This document shows positions 49,363 to 61,289 of a stretch of 64,000 bases of DNA, piece after piece. Numbering within the stretch: position 1 is the first letter of the stretch; every line of letters begins with the position of its first letter. Location of the stretch: the NCBI GenBank assembly GCA_963513935.1, contig OY740769.1, positions 106,309,762 to 106,373,761 of the forward strand. The letters are read 5' to 3'. Origin of the DNA: Aphrophora alni. Lineage: Eukaryota; Arthropoda; Insecta; Hemiptera; Aphrophoridae. The position numbers were made by a program, and so were the translations under genes. The notes beneath the pieces are model-generated. The model made no database searches. It was given only the letters and a program-made list of their open reading frames with translations, and had not been told where the DNA came from.

Positions 49363-52300
49363 CTGAAATACATTTCAGAAATTCGTATAATATCGTTCAA
49401 AATCCTTAATACAGTATAATTTAGGATCCTCAAAGTTTTTTTAATTTGTAAAATAAGTTTTGTATTGTTAGGAAATGTGTACTTAACTTTTGAACTCTTA
49501 AATAACCTAAAAGTATAAATTTAAAACTATGATTTTGATGAGAACCACATAATATTTTATCATAGAAAGTTAAGTGTCGGTAACATTGTTATAAGTTTAA
49601 TCATTATCCGTAGCAATCATGATGGATAGGAAATACTGGCCACTTGAGGCGGCATATAGTATCAATATACCTTCCAATGAGCTCAGAATACTGTAATTTG
49701 AATATCTGAATTGTTTCTTTAACTTGTTTATTCTGCTTTCTGATTCATGGTACAAGAACATTCAGTATTTTCAGGTTATATATACATAATCAATTAAAGT
49801 TTACAATATATATAATATATAGCAAACTTTAATTGATTATCATATGTATAATATATGATATATTATATGTATTTATATTTATCAATTTCAAAACATGAAA
49901 TTTAAAAAGTGGTCTTAAATAGTTAGATTTTTTTACAAAAGAAATTAAAGTTTGCACAAATCAAGCGGGAATTGTAAAATTGTTACAATACAGATAGTTT
50001 GTGTATATGTGACATGATTATTTGGACAACTTTAGAGAGGTTGAAATTTAGTATGTATAATTTAGTATTATGTATGGGAGTAGGTATGTGTGAGTCTGGG
50101 TATATATGAGCTAAACTGAAGCTAAGCTTTGAGTACATTGAGCCAAACTTGAGCTTTTATTAAGTTTTAACTAACCTGAATAATTTTAAGAGTTTTCAGT
50201 TCGAGTCAATTTCCACGTAAAACAAGAAACTACGAGTTTGTGAATAACAACAATAAAATTCATCAATATGTGAAATTACTGAATACAAATTTTGGTAAGC
50301 TATTTTATCAAAATGTAAATATATATTATATCAGAATTATTACAAAATAATTGTCAAAGAATAAAATTATTGATTTAGAATTGGAACAAATAACTTTATA
50401 ATGAAATAGAAATGTATTTTGTCGGAATTAGCAAATAAATATTGTCATATTGAGTAAAATTATCAATTGATAATAAAGTTTAATAACTTTATATTAAATT
50501 ACATCTCATGCATGTGTTACCATAATGACCGAGGGTTTTTCTCCTTTAAAGAATAAGGACAACAATGCACTTGTGTGTATTATCTAACAAAGGATAGACG
50601 ACAAGGTGTTGAGAAAACTGACCTTAGCAGAAACGAGGTAGGAAATGGTGTGAAATCTAATCTGTGAAACATTTATATGGAAAAGCAATGATAAATAAAA
50701 GGCAGAGGGAGCTGGAATCTGGCTCTACCAAAGAGGATGTTCTTTTTCAAAGTTATAAAGACTTCTCTGTAGAGAGTCGAGAGAGTGGGAAGTAAGATGT
50801 GATCGCTGAGAGAAAGTAAAGTAACAAGAAGAAAAGATGTTGTTAAGTTTGTGTTTCCTAAATGGTAAATAGTGTGTATAAAGAGAGATGGTATGTATCT
50901 GACTAATATTAAGTTTTCAGAATACAAAAGTGAATAATGAACCTGTAATCGAAGTTCTATTCTGAGCACATTGGAAATTTGAAGATAAGCTTTTTTTATA
51001 TAAATACAATAAACTCTTTGTTTCATGGCTTTCCAATATGATTTTTGTATATAAAAATTATGTGTGTAAACGTAAGTACTCAAACGTTTTTTTTTTTTTT
51101 TTTTTTTTTTTAATTCATAAATAACAAGAAAAAAGTTGTGCTTGATCATTTCATACCTTAGAAAATCTCTCTAATGTGATAGAGTACTTAACAAAAGGGC
51201 AGATTCAAGAGCCCCAAGCTATAATTTAAATAGTTAATTTGTGTGATGATGGAGAAATAGTAAAACTGGATACAATTTGAAATCAATGTGATAATCAGAT
51301 TTTTTGTAAATCACAGTTTATTAGGTTGTTTTGTTTAAGTTTCACTATGTAGAAAATGTCCTATAATTATCAATCAATAATTTATATGCTTTGACAATAT
51401 TTTTAATTATTTGCTATGTTATGTATTTATATTTCATATAAAATAATGCACCACAATTCACACACAGTAATTTATCGTTTTCACAAAAAAAATGTTCTTG
51501 TCCTATGATCCATTAGGGTTTTTTCCCTTTCTTTTTTAACAGAACTAATTTTCTTTCATGCAACCCAACATATAAATTACTACTTGCATACTTCGAATGA
51601 TTTGTTTCTAATGAAATATAAAAAGTTAAAAGGCAAACAAGTATAACTTCATAATTAAATTTTACTTTACGAAGTAAAGCTTCTGCATAGTGTTTGTATT
51701 CCTTGTTTAGAATTGGTAATGTCTATACTTTCTGCTCTCCCTTATAATCGCTGCTTTCTCTGAGTTATTCCATTCCTAGATGTTACACCTTTCTATCTTT
51801 GATATCGATTCTTTATAAATAAATAGTTTAGGGAAGAAACAACCATCCTATTACTTAATACTCTATAAAAATGTTGAATAATACAAATCCTATTGTTGAT
51901 AGATTATTTTAGTTTTATCGTATTGCTTTTTTATGTACTTTCATTAACATAGGCCTTGCAAAACCAATTTGACATTGTAGTTGACATCTGTTACTGAACA
52001 TGAATTGTGAAATATCTCAATCTTCTTGAAATTGCACACAATGCAAATAAATTCAACTTTTCCTCGAGTTATAATTTTGATCTCAAGTTTTCTTTATTTA
52101 GTTCTTTATAAAACTGGAACACAAGATCTCACAAAAATTATGTTTACTTAATCAAACGCGTTTCAATGACAAAGTCGCTATCCTAATTGATACATGAGCC
52201 ACAATAACTAAACTATAACTCTATAAACTATAAATGTACTAGTTATTTTCTGAATGTGGACACAAAATATGATAACAAATTATCCCTCAATACTAGGACA

Positions 52301-55300
52301 GACACTATTGATTTTTGAAATTATTTTAATCACAGATGCTACCACATAAAACAAAAAATAAAATAACCTATTTAACAATTATTTTCTATAGATGGTTGTC
52401 ACAAAGATTAAATTTGGCATTTGTATTGCTTCTGAACGCCAAATTCACTATAATTATAATAGTGCATTGTTTAACATTGTGGTATCACAATATGGCAAAA
52501 ACTGAAACATATATTAAAATAAAACTTCAACAAAATTGCAACATTTCGTAAATTAAAAAAAAAAGAGAGAAATCATTTCAAATATTAGTCATTCTACCGA
52601 GAAGCAGTTGCCAAATAAAGGAGCTATCGTAACACCTAGCGGCCACTTTGAGCAACATTAAACTCACACGTCAGTCAGAGCAGAAATATCCCGACTTTGA
52701 TCAGAAATTTATAAATTAAAATTATTTCCCTATATTATAGAAAAGTATTAACCATCAATATATTTATCAGAATTATTCTAAATTATTCATTCTCTACAGG
52801 AAAATTATTAAAGAGACACGACACAGCTATACAAATAAATATTTTAACTTTCAAATGCCCACCATCCTCAATTCTTGGCGCCTACCCGTATAATTTACAA
52901 TACTATGAGAAAATAAAGATTCGGGAAATAAATAAATAATACCATTATACCAAGCAGAATATTTTACATCTAGAAGGTTGATAAGAAAAGACCAAGTATG
53001 TGCAAACGGCCAGGAAGAAAACTCTCCCACAGATTGCACAACAAATTCCATTAAATTAATTGATAATAATTTTAAGTTGCCCGAGAAGTTATTATATCCT
53101 TTATTACTCTTAATATAATGTTCTCACGAAATCTGTTATTTGGGACTAAACACTAATTATCTTTAAAAAGGGGAAAAAAATTAACAAAAGGGAAATAAAA
53201 TCATGTCATTTCTCACCATATATATATACACTCACTCACACACACACACACACACAGACACACAACAATAGGGACGGGATATAGAAGGCGGCAAAATTTT
53301 ACAAGCTTCAGTGACAAGAGTTTATAAAAAAAATCCAGAAGAAAAAAAAGCCTTCCATGATTGAAGCATTTTGTATCAGAATAAATCAGTTCAATCTTAC
53401 AATCCTAAGTGATAAACTATAACTCAAGACTTATGAAATAGTGCAACATAATTCAATCGTATAACTGATAGCTGATCACAACACAACAAGGAAGAAACTA
53501 GAAAAGAAAAACAACGCTCAACAAATTTGGTGATATCAATCTAGTTGTAGATAGCCATTACAAACCATGTGTAAACCAAAAACAATCTAATCTACATATT
53601 TGAACATTAGCTTAGAGGCTACAATAAAAACTGTACAATATTTGAAGTGTATTTAGAGTCATTTAACGAACTAATATGAAATCATACCATTCATACAATT
53701 ACACCGCATTCCATCCATCTTTTACATTTATAGTTACATTATAATTTCTTTTTACATTTGAAGTTGATTATTTGGAGACTTTGTCCAAACGTTTTAATAT
53801 ATCAAAATTGTGTTTCTTGTTTTCCCCTAATCATTGGGAAAAGCTGCCACAAACCAAACCCGATGTAGAACTTGTATTGTTTTGCTCATTTTTATATAAC
53901 TCAGATGTATAGACATAACTAGTGTGATATTCAATAAACAGCCAGAACGGTTATCTCAACAACCATCATAGAGGTTTCTAAAAAACTTTTAATCAAATTT
54001 TCTTTTATTAATTAACTGATTTATATTTTTTATTGGATACTATCATAATTTGTATATGATAGAAATCAAAAATTTGAACTTTTATTTAAATTTAAATTTG
54101 ACAATAATGGAAATAGGAATGTTTACTTAAATTTATGTTTTTTATCATGTTGTATGAATTTAATCCTATTTAATTTGTAAATAAACCAAGAAAATCTGTT
54201 TTCATCGTATATTTATTATATATGTTTTTATTATTTTCAGATAACTAATTTAGTATTTCCTTAAGACTCAAGTAATGTCAAATCAATATTTCTTTTATGT
54301 TAAATATCATCATTAATAATCATTCTTTCTTAATTATTAGTTGAAATATTGTACAATTTATCACCTATAATATATTTATTAACTCAAAAGTGTTTCAATG
54401 ACAATGTTTCCATATGTAGTGATTCATGAATTATAATAATCAAACTATAACTAGTTAAACAATGAAATAACTATTTATGAAAACATGTGATAAACTTAGC
54501 AGTACTATGAAGTCAGTATGATTCATTAAAAAAATATATATAAAAAAATCTGCCTCCAGATTTTGGAAGTTAATTTATTTTCTATTTGTGGTAAATTGAA
54601 TAATCCCCCCCCTCATAAATGCTGGTTATTTTTATCATATCATGGTTTCAATATACCCTGCGGCCTATGTTGATCGTTTCCATGGCAATATAGTTTTTAG
54701 GCTATGTACATGTCGAATTGTCCATATAATGGCAGTGTAGTTGTTAGGCAGCAAATTTTAGTCATTTGTGTGTGTTTCTAATTTAATACAACAGTGATAT
54801 ATTTTAACTATGGTTGCTTAAGCCGCTCGAAAGTCGGTTCTAGTGACCCTTGGGGTTAGTTATTAATAGCATCACGTAATTACTTTGACAGACATTTATC
54901 CACGTAAAATGTAATTAAGCTTAATAGTGTCCGTCTTACACTTTTAATTGCTTCTTCAAAGCTGGTTAGTTTTGTGAGTGTTGTATCGAGAGAAGAGCTA
55001 TGAAATGATCATATCAGCAAAGTGATCCATGACCTCCGTTTTCAGCTAATCGACATGTCAATACAATATGTTGTACAATTTTTCCAAGTTAAGTTATAGT
55101 AATAGTTACTAACACATCCCTCAATAAGCTACAGACCCGAAAGGGGTACAAATTGCATATTATTTAATACTCTATCAAAATCCTTTTATTAATAAATGTT
55201 CGACTTGGAATTGAGAAGATAAACCACAAGAACGCTGCTGTCATAACATTGAAAATTTGAGCATCAAGGAAAAAGCTCAGTCATTTTTTCATATTAGATT

Positions 55301-58300
55301 TTTCCAACTTCTTGAAATTTACAGGATTTATGGACCTATCTCTCTCATTAAAATAAAAAAATTATTTGTTGATTAAAATTCTGACTTTGTCAAATTGACA
55401 TTCACACTGCTGAAATTGACTATCCACCCAAAAATTCAATTTATTTTATTGCAGAGAACCTACATAAAAATAACAATAATAATTAAAATAGAAACCATAG
55501 TAAGATATTGAAGGAACTTTATATTTTTTTAAATTTTAGACACCAAATTAAAAATAAATGCTTACTTATGATAACAGTATATTTTTTTAATTTGTCAAGC
55601 CTTTGTGTCTATTTATGTGGCTACAGTTTACACTATAAACATTTGTATAGAAATAAGGGTTACATGTTGTCCTAAGAAACCCCACAAATGATTTAAATAT
55701 ACAATATTAATAATTTTTCAGAACTGTTTTCATTGTTTCTCTTCAAAAATTATCTTAAATTAAGACAATGACAAAGTTTGCATTTATAATATTTAATCTA
55801 AAACTATATTATAAATTTACTATTTGTGGACCTATTCTATTCTTTTTGTTTTTTAATTTTTGATGTTGATTCAAATGTAACAATTTTTGGGCACCAAATT
55901 TTAAAATATTTTTTTAAGGAATGATAAATTGATAATCATGTTTTAAATTTCAAGTCCTTAGGTCTAATTATGTGGCTACATTTCACAAACATATATTATT
56001 ATATAAGTGTGAATAGTAAGGGTTACATACAAACCAAAGAAACCCAACAATAGGTTAAATGTTTAATATTAATACATTTTTAATGTAATAGCAGATATTT
56101 CTTGTTGAAACTCCATATTCAAGGATAAAATAAAGCAATAAAGCTTAAAGTTTCAAAATGTTTTAATAATATATTAAAATACATTTTGAAACTTTAAGCT
56201 TTATTTTATCCTTTAATACATTTTGTATAATTATTTTTATTGGTGGTCTTCACAAATTACCAGTTTTAATTACAGATTGATTTTATTTGACTAAAATTTT
56301 AATTATACTTTTTAAACTTATATTTGATTTAAAATTGTATTATAAATTTAATACTTCCAATTTTAAAACCACTCTATTTCATAATCCACATTTAAATTGT
56401 TTTTATCTGCTCCTATTCTACTGTTCCCATGACACTTATAAAATATGTGCATCAGTAACAACTGAATTTTCATGTCTACTTTTCTATTTTGTCATGAGGA
56501 TGGTTTTAATTTTCTTTTTCAAGTCTAAATTAATTGCCACATCATTTCAATGCATTTCCAATTAAGAACAATCTGTAAGCTCAGATGAATGAAATGGAAT
56601 ACTAATACAACAAATATTATAACTTACCCAAATTTAGCTGTTTCTGGCTCCATTTCAAGTAGTTCTCTTATTGGTGATTTAGGAACATTAGTACTGAATT
56701 GTTCTATAACAAAACCAACATACTTTTTAATGAAAAAATAGTGAAATGAATCTCTTTAATTTAAAATGTACATTATATTCTGATAATATTACTAACTGAC
56801 AACAGGTGTTAGTATATTTATTTGCTTTATTAAAAAAATGCTTTTATTTGAAATGGAAATAATTGAGGGGATTAATTATTAGGCTATATGTAATTATTAC
56901 TAAAGTAAATCTTTCCAATGTGTTGCGAGTATATCAACAACTATTGCTTACTGTGTGGTTTTAGCAGATGAATAACAACATTTGGCATGGTATTTACTGG
57001 ACAGAAAAGCCACATTACATTATTTTAATTTTATTGAAGTTTAAGATTTTAAGAAAGTATAGTCATTCATCTTATGATTTTCTATTTACAAACAGATTGT
57101 GGTGATATGTAATTGTCTACATTACTACTCCAATACCCTAGCAATTATTTATTCTTCAGAATTAATTATTATAATCAATAACCACAATCACACTATATGT
57201 AATCTTTCTTATTTTATATATCAGTAAATTTATTTATTTTATATTAGCTGTTATACTGTGTTTATTAAGTGTTAAAATAGTCCTAAGATTTTCTAAATTA
57301 TGTATGGAGTGATTCAAAATAAATAAATTGTATGGGCTATAATTTTAATATTTAGTATGAATATAAAAAATATCTATCAAAACTGAATACATAATAAAAC
57401 CTACAATTAAACTACCATTATTTGCATATTTCAAGAAATGTTCTGTATTCATTGCTAATCAGAAGAAATACCACTAGGATCAGGAAATTTTTACCTTTTA
57501 TGATGTATGTCAAGATATACAGAAATACCCATGAAGGTATTTACATTTTTAAACAACTACCAACTACATATTATGCATCAACCAAATTATAAGATTTTTT
57601 CATACATATAAGGAAACATATCCAAAAGTGTACTAACAAAGTGTATGTTGCGCTGATATCTGCAATAGAAATAAAATGGCAGCTGTTGACAGCGATTTAT
57701 GGTTTAAACGATAACAAGTGATAAAATAACTTTTTATTCTTTTATATACTTTAAGAACATTTTAATTTAATTGCCACAATATAAGAAATAATAAAATTTC
57801 TTTTTATGATAAAACATGTTTCTTAACAAACAAAAAAAATCATTCAAATTGAAACCTGTCTACTGCTCCCCACTGGTAGCATTGATGAACAAAACCCTCA
57901 GAATTCCCTAGGGATGATAAGCATTTCTTCTTCGATTAGCCTTTTTAAATCTCATTGGTTTCTATGTCATGGGAGTACACCTTTTCTTTTAAAGACCCTC
58001 ACAGAAAAAAGTCACAAACTGTTATAAAATCACTTCCTCTTCCAATCCAACGACCAGTTAACTGAATGTTTAGTAGATTTTTTATTTCTCGAGCATAGTG
58101 TGGAGTGGCTCCATCCTGCTGAAATATGCAAGTCTGTATTTCTTCGACGGTTAAATGCGAAATAACATGAGTGTTCAACACTTGATGATACCTAGGCCCA
58201 GTCATTGTCCTCTCAGAAATGTTGCAGGAAAACTCTCCATTAACTGACACAGTGCTGCCCAAACTGTAATGCCCTTTGACCTGAAGATTCTTTTCTTCTT

Positions 58301-60285
58301 CAATATGAGGATTTGTAGTATTGTAGTAGTTAACATTGTGTCTACTTACTAAACCATTACGATAAAATGTAGACTCGTCTGAACACAATTGAAGATGCCA
58401 ATTCATTGCCAGTCTCGTAATTTTCAATCACTTTGGAACAAAACTCCACTCTTATGTCTGGATCGTCTTCAAGAATCCCGTGTACCCTGTGGGGTTTGTA
58501 AAACTTCACACCATGTTTCTTGATTATTCGATGTACTGTAGACTTAGGCACACCAGTGCTTAAGGATATGTTTCGAATCAATGTGGATTTACTAGGAGAC
58601 TTTAGAATAGCAGCACATATTTTCGGCCACTTCTAAGCCAGGTGGCTGCCGGCTATACTATTTCTGTACACAGTTTCAAGTAAGAACTTCCTCCACTTTG
58701 CGATGGACATGACTGAGGGAGGTTCAATTATAGGATACGTAGTTTGAAATATTCTTTGTGCTACTTTGTCATTATTAAAAGCAATAGACCAAGCACAGCG
58801 CAAAACCTTCTGCTCTATCCTAAACAACATGGCAAAAAGCTAGAACAACCTAGGTTATGTTTGTTGCCTAATAGAACACAATTAAAGTTGTCAATAATGC
58901 AATGATCTGAAATAAAAGAAACGGCTGTTTGTTTTAAAATAACCAGCTGTTTAAATATTTGGAGCTTTTATGTTATCTTGTTCTCCAGCAGCAGGCGCTG
59001 TTGTTTAATATCCGTATTTCTTTCAAGAGCCGCCATTTTATTTCTATTGCAGATATCAGAGTAATAATTTGTTGGTACACTTTTGGATAGGTTTCCAGTA
59101 TGTATGAAAGAAATTCTATAATTTGGTAGACACATATGTACTTTGTATTTGGTGTTTGTTTAAAAATATAAATACCTTTATGGGACACACTGTATAAAAA
59201 GTAACTTACCAATTTCTGTTTTCATCATTCTATAATATACTTTCCATACTGCATCCAGTGACATTTGACTATCAAGAAACACGGCTCCAGCTACTGATTC
59301 AAACACATCACCCAGAGCTTTAGGTACTTCAACATCCTCAGCTTCCTCACATTCTTCTTCGCCTATCAGATAGTACTTGAGACCAAAGAACAAATTATAA
59401 ATCAATATTGCTTTATAGTAAAATGAAGCATAGGATTCATACTCAATGATAAACATTTAAAGCCTCTGAATGATTATTAGAATAATGAAGAACAATTAAC
59501 ATTCATATTTTTTAATGTCATATTGTATTATATGTTTTCTCATATTGTATATATTTTTTGCATCTTGTCAAAAGCAAAAACATAATAATATAATAGAATG
59601 GAAGCACGGACATGGTGCTACAATGATTGTGATTGTAAAATTGTTTATTTTGAGCCATTTAACTATAACACAAATTAAAATTTTGAAAGTAATAAAAAAT
59701 AGATTACATTTTCCTTACCCTCTTAATATCCATTTTACTGAAACACATTTTATTAGGAAATATATATATATATAATTTTTAGGTCACTGCTACAACTTAT
59801 GTTAACCTACACAACCTCAGAATAAAGAGCCATCATTTCTGAGTTCTATTCAATACAAAATATGGTTTTATCTTGTGGAGTACTAATTCGCCCTTAATAC
59901 GTTAATTTTGTCTAGAAATAACAAGGAAGAAATAGGGAAAAATAAAACAAATTCAAGATTTTTTTAGCAGTATTCTGTACTGGAAGCTACAATGACAAAT
60001 TATTGAATGGAAGCATTATTTCATTCTTTATAATGACAAATTATTGCAAACAATACACACTAACCTCTTCACTTATGGCGTGTGAATTTTCTTCTTGAAT
60101 ACGAACAAATCGTTCAACAACTTCGGCCAAACCAGGAGAAAGATGTCTAAAAAATTTGTGAAAACCATGCCGAACAGCAAGTGATGCAAAAATGGTGTTG
60201 TTAACTAGAGCTGAGCGGAGATCTGTTAAAGCTCCAGGACAATGTTGCCGCTTATCCTCATATAAATGTCTTGTTATCAAGTAAT
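49176..60285 (-). CDS. Dcr-1: Dicer-1 (microRNA-processing ribonuclease), C-terminal four exons
   Basis: Minus-strand 3' part of a Dicer gene. Exons 60065-60285, 59210-59375, 56628-56703 and 49176-49362 join in phases 0, 1 and 2, giving 215 residues without a stop. Order: RNase IIIb second half ([11 protein letters not shown] ... [19 protein letters not shown]), acidic insert, catalytic helix [20 protein letters not shown], linker [17 protein letters not shown], then the dsRNA-binding domain with [17 protein letters not shown] and [16 protein letters not shown]. Animal Dicers cut pre-miRNA or long dsRNA with paired RNase IIIa/b domains in the cytoplasm. The D and E of GDVFES are two of the four metal-binding acids; the other two lie in an exon beyond the window. 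The closeness to the vertebrate Dicer C-terminus favours Dicer-1 over Dicer-2. PAZ, helicase and RNase IIIa lie off the right edge. Confidence 0.95.
49786..49851. repeat. AT-rich inverted repeat
   Basis: TAATCAATTAAAGTTT and its inverse AAACTTTAATTGATTA are separated by a short AT spacer. Perfect 16-bp arms. Confidence 0.85.
51087..51111 (-). repeat. Poly-T (minus-strand poly-A) tract
   Basis: 25 uninterrupted T. Possibly the A-tail of an old retroposed sequence in the antisense direction, but no recognisable body lies next to it. Confidence 0.6.
52147..52280. repeat. Dispersed repeat, copy 1
   Basis: GCGTTTCAATGACAAAGTCG, then an ATACATGAGCCACAATAA-type segment and AACTATAAC...ACTAGTTATTT. 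A second copy is at 54384-54500 in the same order. On the minus strand it contains GGATAGCGAC-TTT-GTC and then GAAACGCG, a hammerhead-like core. Confidence 0.55.
53231..53265. repeat. (CA)n microsatellite
   Basis: Imperfect CA run with CTCA and AGACA interruptions. Confidence 0.85.
54384..54500. repeat. Dispersed repeat, copy 2
   Basis: Direct, more diverged copy of 52147-52280: GTGTTTCAATGACAATGT, ATTCATGAATTATAATAATC, AAACTATAACTAGTT, AATAACTATTT. Confidence 0.55.
55533..56084. repeat. Direct duplication, ~355-bp offset
   Basis: Two copies (about 55533-55722 and 55886-56084) share, in order, a GACACCAAAT or GGCACCAAAT start, CAAG(C/T)CCTT, TATGTGGCTACA, AAGGGTTACAT and AAGAAACCC. Copies are diverged and separated by unrelated AT-rich sequence. 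Confidence 0.75.
56121..56213. repeat. 93-bp hairpin in the Dicer-1 intron
   Basis: AAGGATAAAATAAAGC pairs with GCTTTATTTTATCCTT, and GCTTAAAGTTTCAAAATG pairs with CATTTTGAAACTTTAAGC. The left arm carries an extra 8 bp. The loop is AT-only. Confidence 0.85.
56628..56703 (-). CDS. Dcr-1: Dicer-1 exon: RNase III-dsRBD linker
   Basis: A 76-bp exon, phase 1 in and phase 2 out. Acceptor TTGTTATAG, donor TTTGG|GTAAGT. It encodes [20 protein letters not shown] then ETAKF, nearly the same as the vertebrate linker. Too short to stand out as an open frame on its own. Confidence 0.92.
57520..59192 (-). mobile_element. Mariner/Tc1-family transposon with ~163-bp terminal inverted repeats
   Basis: TA flanks both sides (57518-57519 and 59193-59194). 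The left arm 57520-57682 and the inverted right arm 59030-59192 match throughout. Examples are TATCCAAAAGTGTAC and GATATCTGCAATAGAAATAA followed by AATGGC on both. The termini read CAGAAATACCCAT on the left and CAGTGTGTCCCAT on the right. The element is 1673 bp and lies wholly within the Dicer-1 intron, in the same orientation as the gene. Confidence 0.9.
57999..58830 (-). pseudogene. Mariner-type transposase, frameshifted
   Basis: Three open pieces in different frames make up most of a transposase. The N-terminal piece is 58830-58633. A helix-turn-helix piece follows (58581-58357; [20 protein letters not shown]). The catalytic piece is 58427-57999, with SDEST (first D), GRWIGRG and [19 protein letters not shown] (second D). 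In relatives R-W-I-G-R-x-G leads to S-P-D-L-x-P-x-D-F-F-L-W-G with the third acid. Here that block is disrupted ([13 protein letters not shown]). Frameshifts and this damage make it inactive. It is read on the minus strand, inside matched terminal repeats. Confidence 0.85.
59210..59375 (-). CDS. Dcr-1: Dicer-1 exon: RNase IIIb catalytic D/E helix
   Basis: The acceptor TTGGTCTCAAG ends at 59376 (phase 0); the donor ATTG|GTAAGT is at 59209 (phase 1). It encodes an acidic run ([12 protein letters not shown]) and then the catalytic helix and [13 protein letters not shown] mariner insertion begins 17 bp downstream of the exon end. Confidence 0.92.
60065..60285 (-). CDS. Dcr-1: Dicer-1 exon: RNase IIIb middle
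   Basis: The acceptor ATAACTAG ends at 60286. The two leading bases AT complete a GAT codon (the D of [11 protein letters not shown]). The donor GAAGAG|GTTAGT is at 60064, phase 0. It encodes [20 protein letters not shown] and the start of the acidic insert. Confidence 0.92.
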
Positions 60286-60469
60286 CTAGTTATAAAAAGC
60301 AGGTTTATATTGAACATATGTATAAATGTAATGGCAACACACAAATAATAATAATAATAATTTTAATTTCTTCAAAAATAAGTAATTATAATTAATATTT
60401 CCTGTTATATTAATTTCACTATTTGGGCATATATTTTATCTAGTTTTTCATAGAAATAGTTATACACAT

Positions 60470-61133
60470 TGTTAGGAATTAAATATTAGGATTAGATTAG
60501 ATAGTTAAGTTTCATTCTAAGTGCCAAAACAATTACCGAGTATAAACAATAGTTGCGACAAGATGTAAAAGTTAGGAAACCGCTGAGCTAGCAAGCTTAA
60601 AAACCCGTCACACACTGCTGAAAGATATTTAAACCAAGGTTGATAATATGATAATAAATTGAGGTCAGACTTAGCAGGCAGTGATCGACGGTCAGTTCTC
60701 AGTGATCACAGTTGCCGAGAAGAATCAATCAGTATTGTTGGGTTCTGCAGAATAAAAAGGACTACGAAGGATCACTGATGAGCTCCAGCAACAGAGGTGA
60801 GCAAGCCCTGTGTGTATTTTGTGTCTCATATTAACTTCATATAGATCAGCCTATATGAAGAGAGCTTGATTGGGTTTAATTAACTTCTGGTCGCAACTGT
60901 TTTTGCTCTGGATTAAAGATAATAATTAAACCCTTGTCATTAAGTTGTGTTCTAAAACTATAGTATTAATTGTAAAGAGCTTAAATACACTGTATCAAAA
61001 CAAATGGATCGAGTTGTTGTTGATAGAGATTTAGGGAGATTTGGATTTAACATATTATTATTATGTTAAAAGTACATATACCTGTCCCATTCAATTGTTA
61101 TTTAATAAACCCTGATCGAGTTGTTTTATAACA
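60470..61133 (+). repeat. 5' LTR
   Basis: Starts TGTTAGG and ends TTATAACA (TG...CA). Confidence 0.75.
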
Positions 61134-61289
61134 AATGGTGAATCAGCCAGATAATTTTCTGTTTGGCATTAGCCAAACATTACTCAATCCACCACTAGCT
61201 GACAAAGCACAAAACGTATATCAAGACTTTACACATTCAATGACAACATATTATGTTACAAACAATTAATAATTAACGAGACTAAGCAA

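Larger units (their letters stand above)
49363..56627 (-). other. Last intron of Dicer-1 (7.3 kb)
   Basis: AT-rich. It contains small hairpins (49786-49851, 56121-56213), a poly-T tract (51087-51111), a CA microsatellite, a repeat pair (52147-52280 and 54384-54500) and a tandem-like duplication (55533-56084). Open frames at 50673-51149 (containing the poly-T as poly-Lys), 52336-52551 and 56287-56565 are unsupported. Confidence 0.75.

Noticed and set aside
50673..51149. 158-codon minus-strand open frame
   Set aside because: It includes a poly-Lys run from the poly-T tract, lies in a Dicer-1 intron and has no recognisable domain.
56287..56565. 92-codon + open frame
   Set aside because: Antisense inside the Dicer-1 intron, Phe/Leu-rich from T-rich sequence, no domain.
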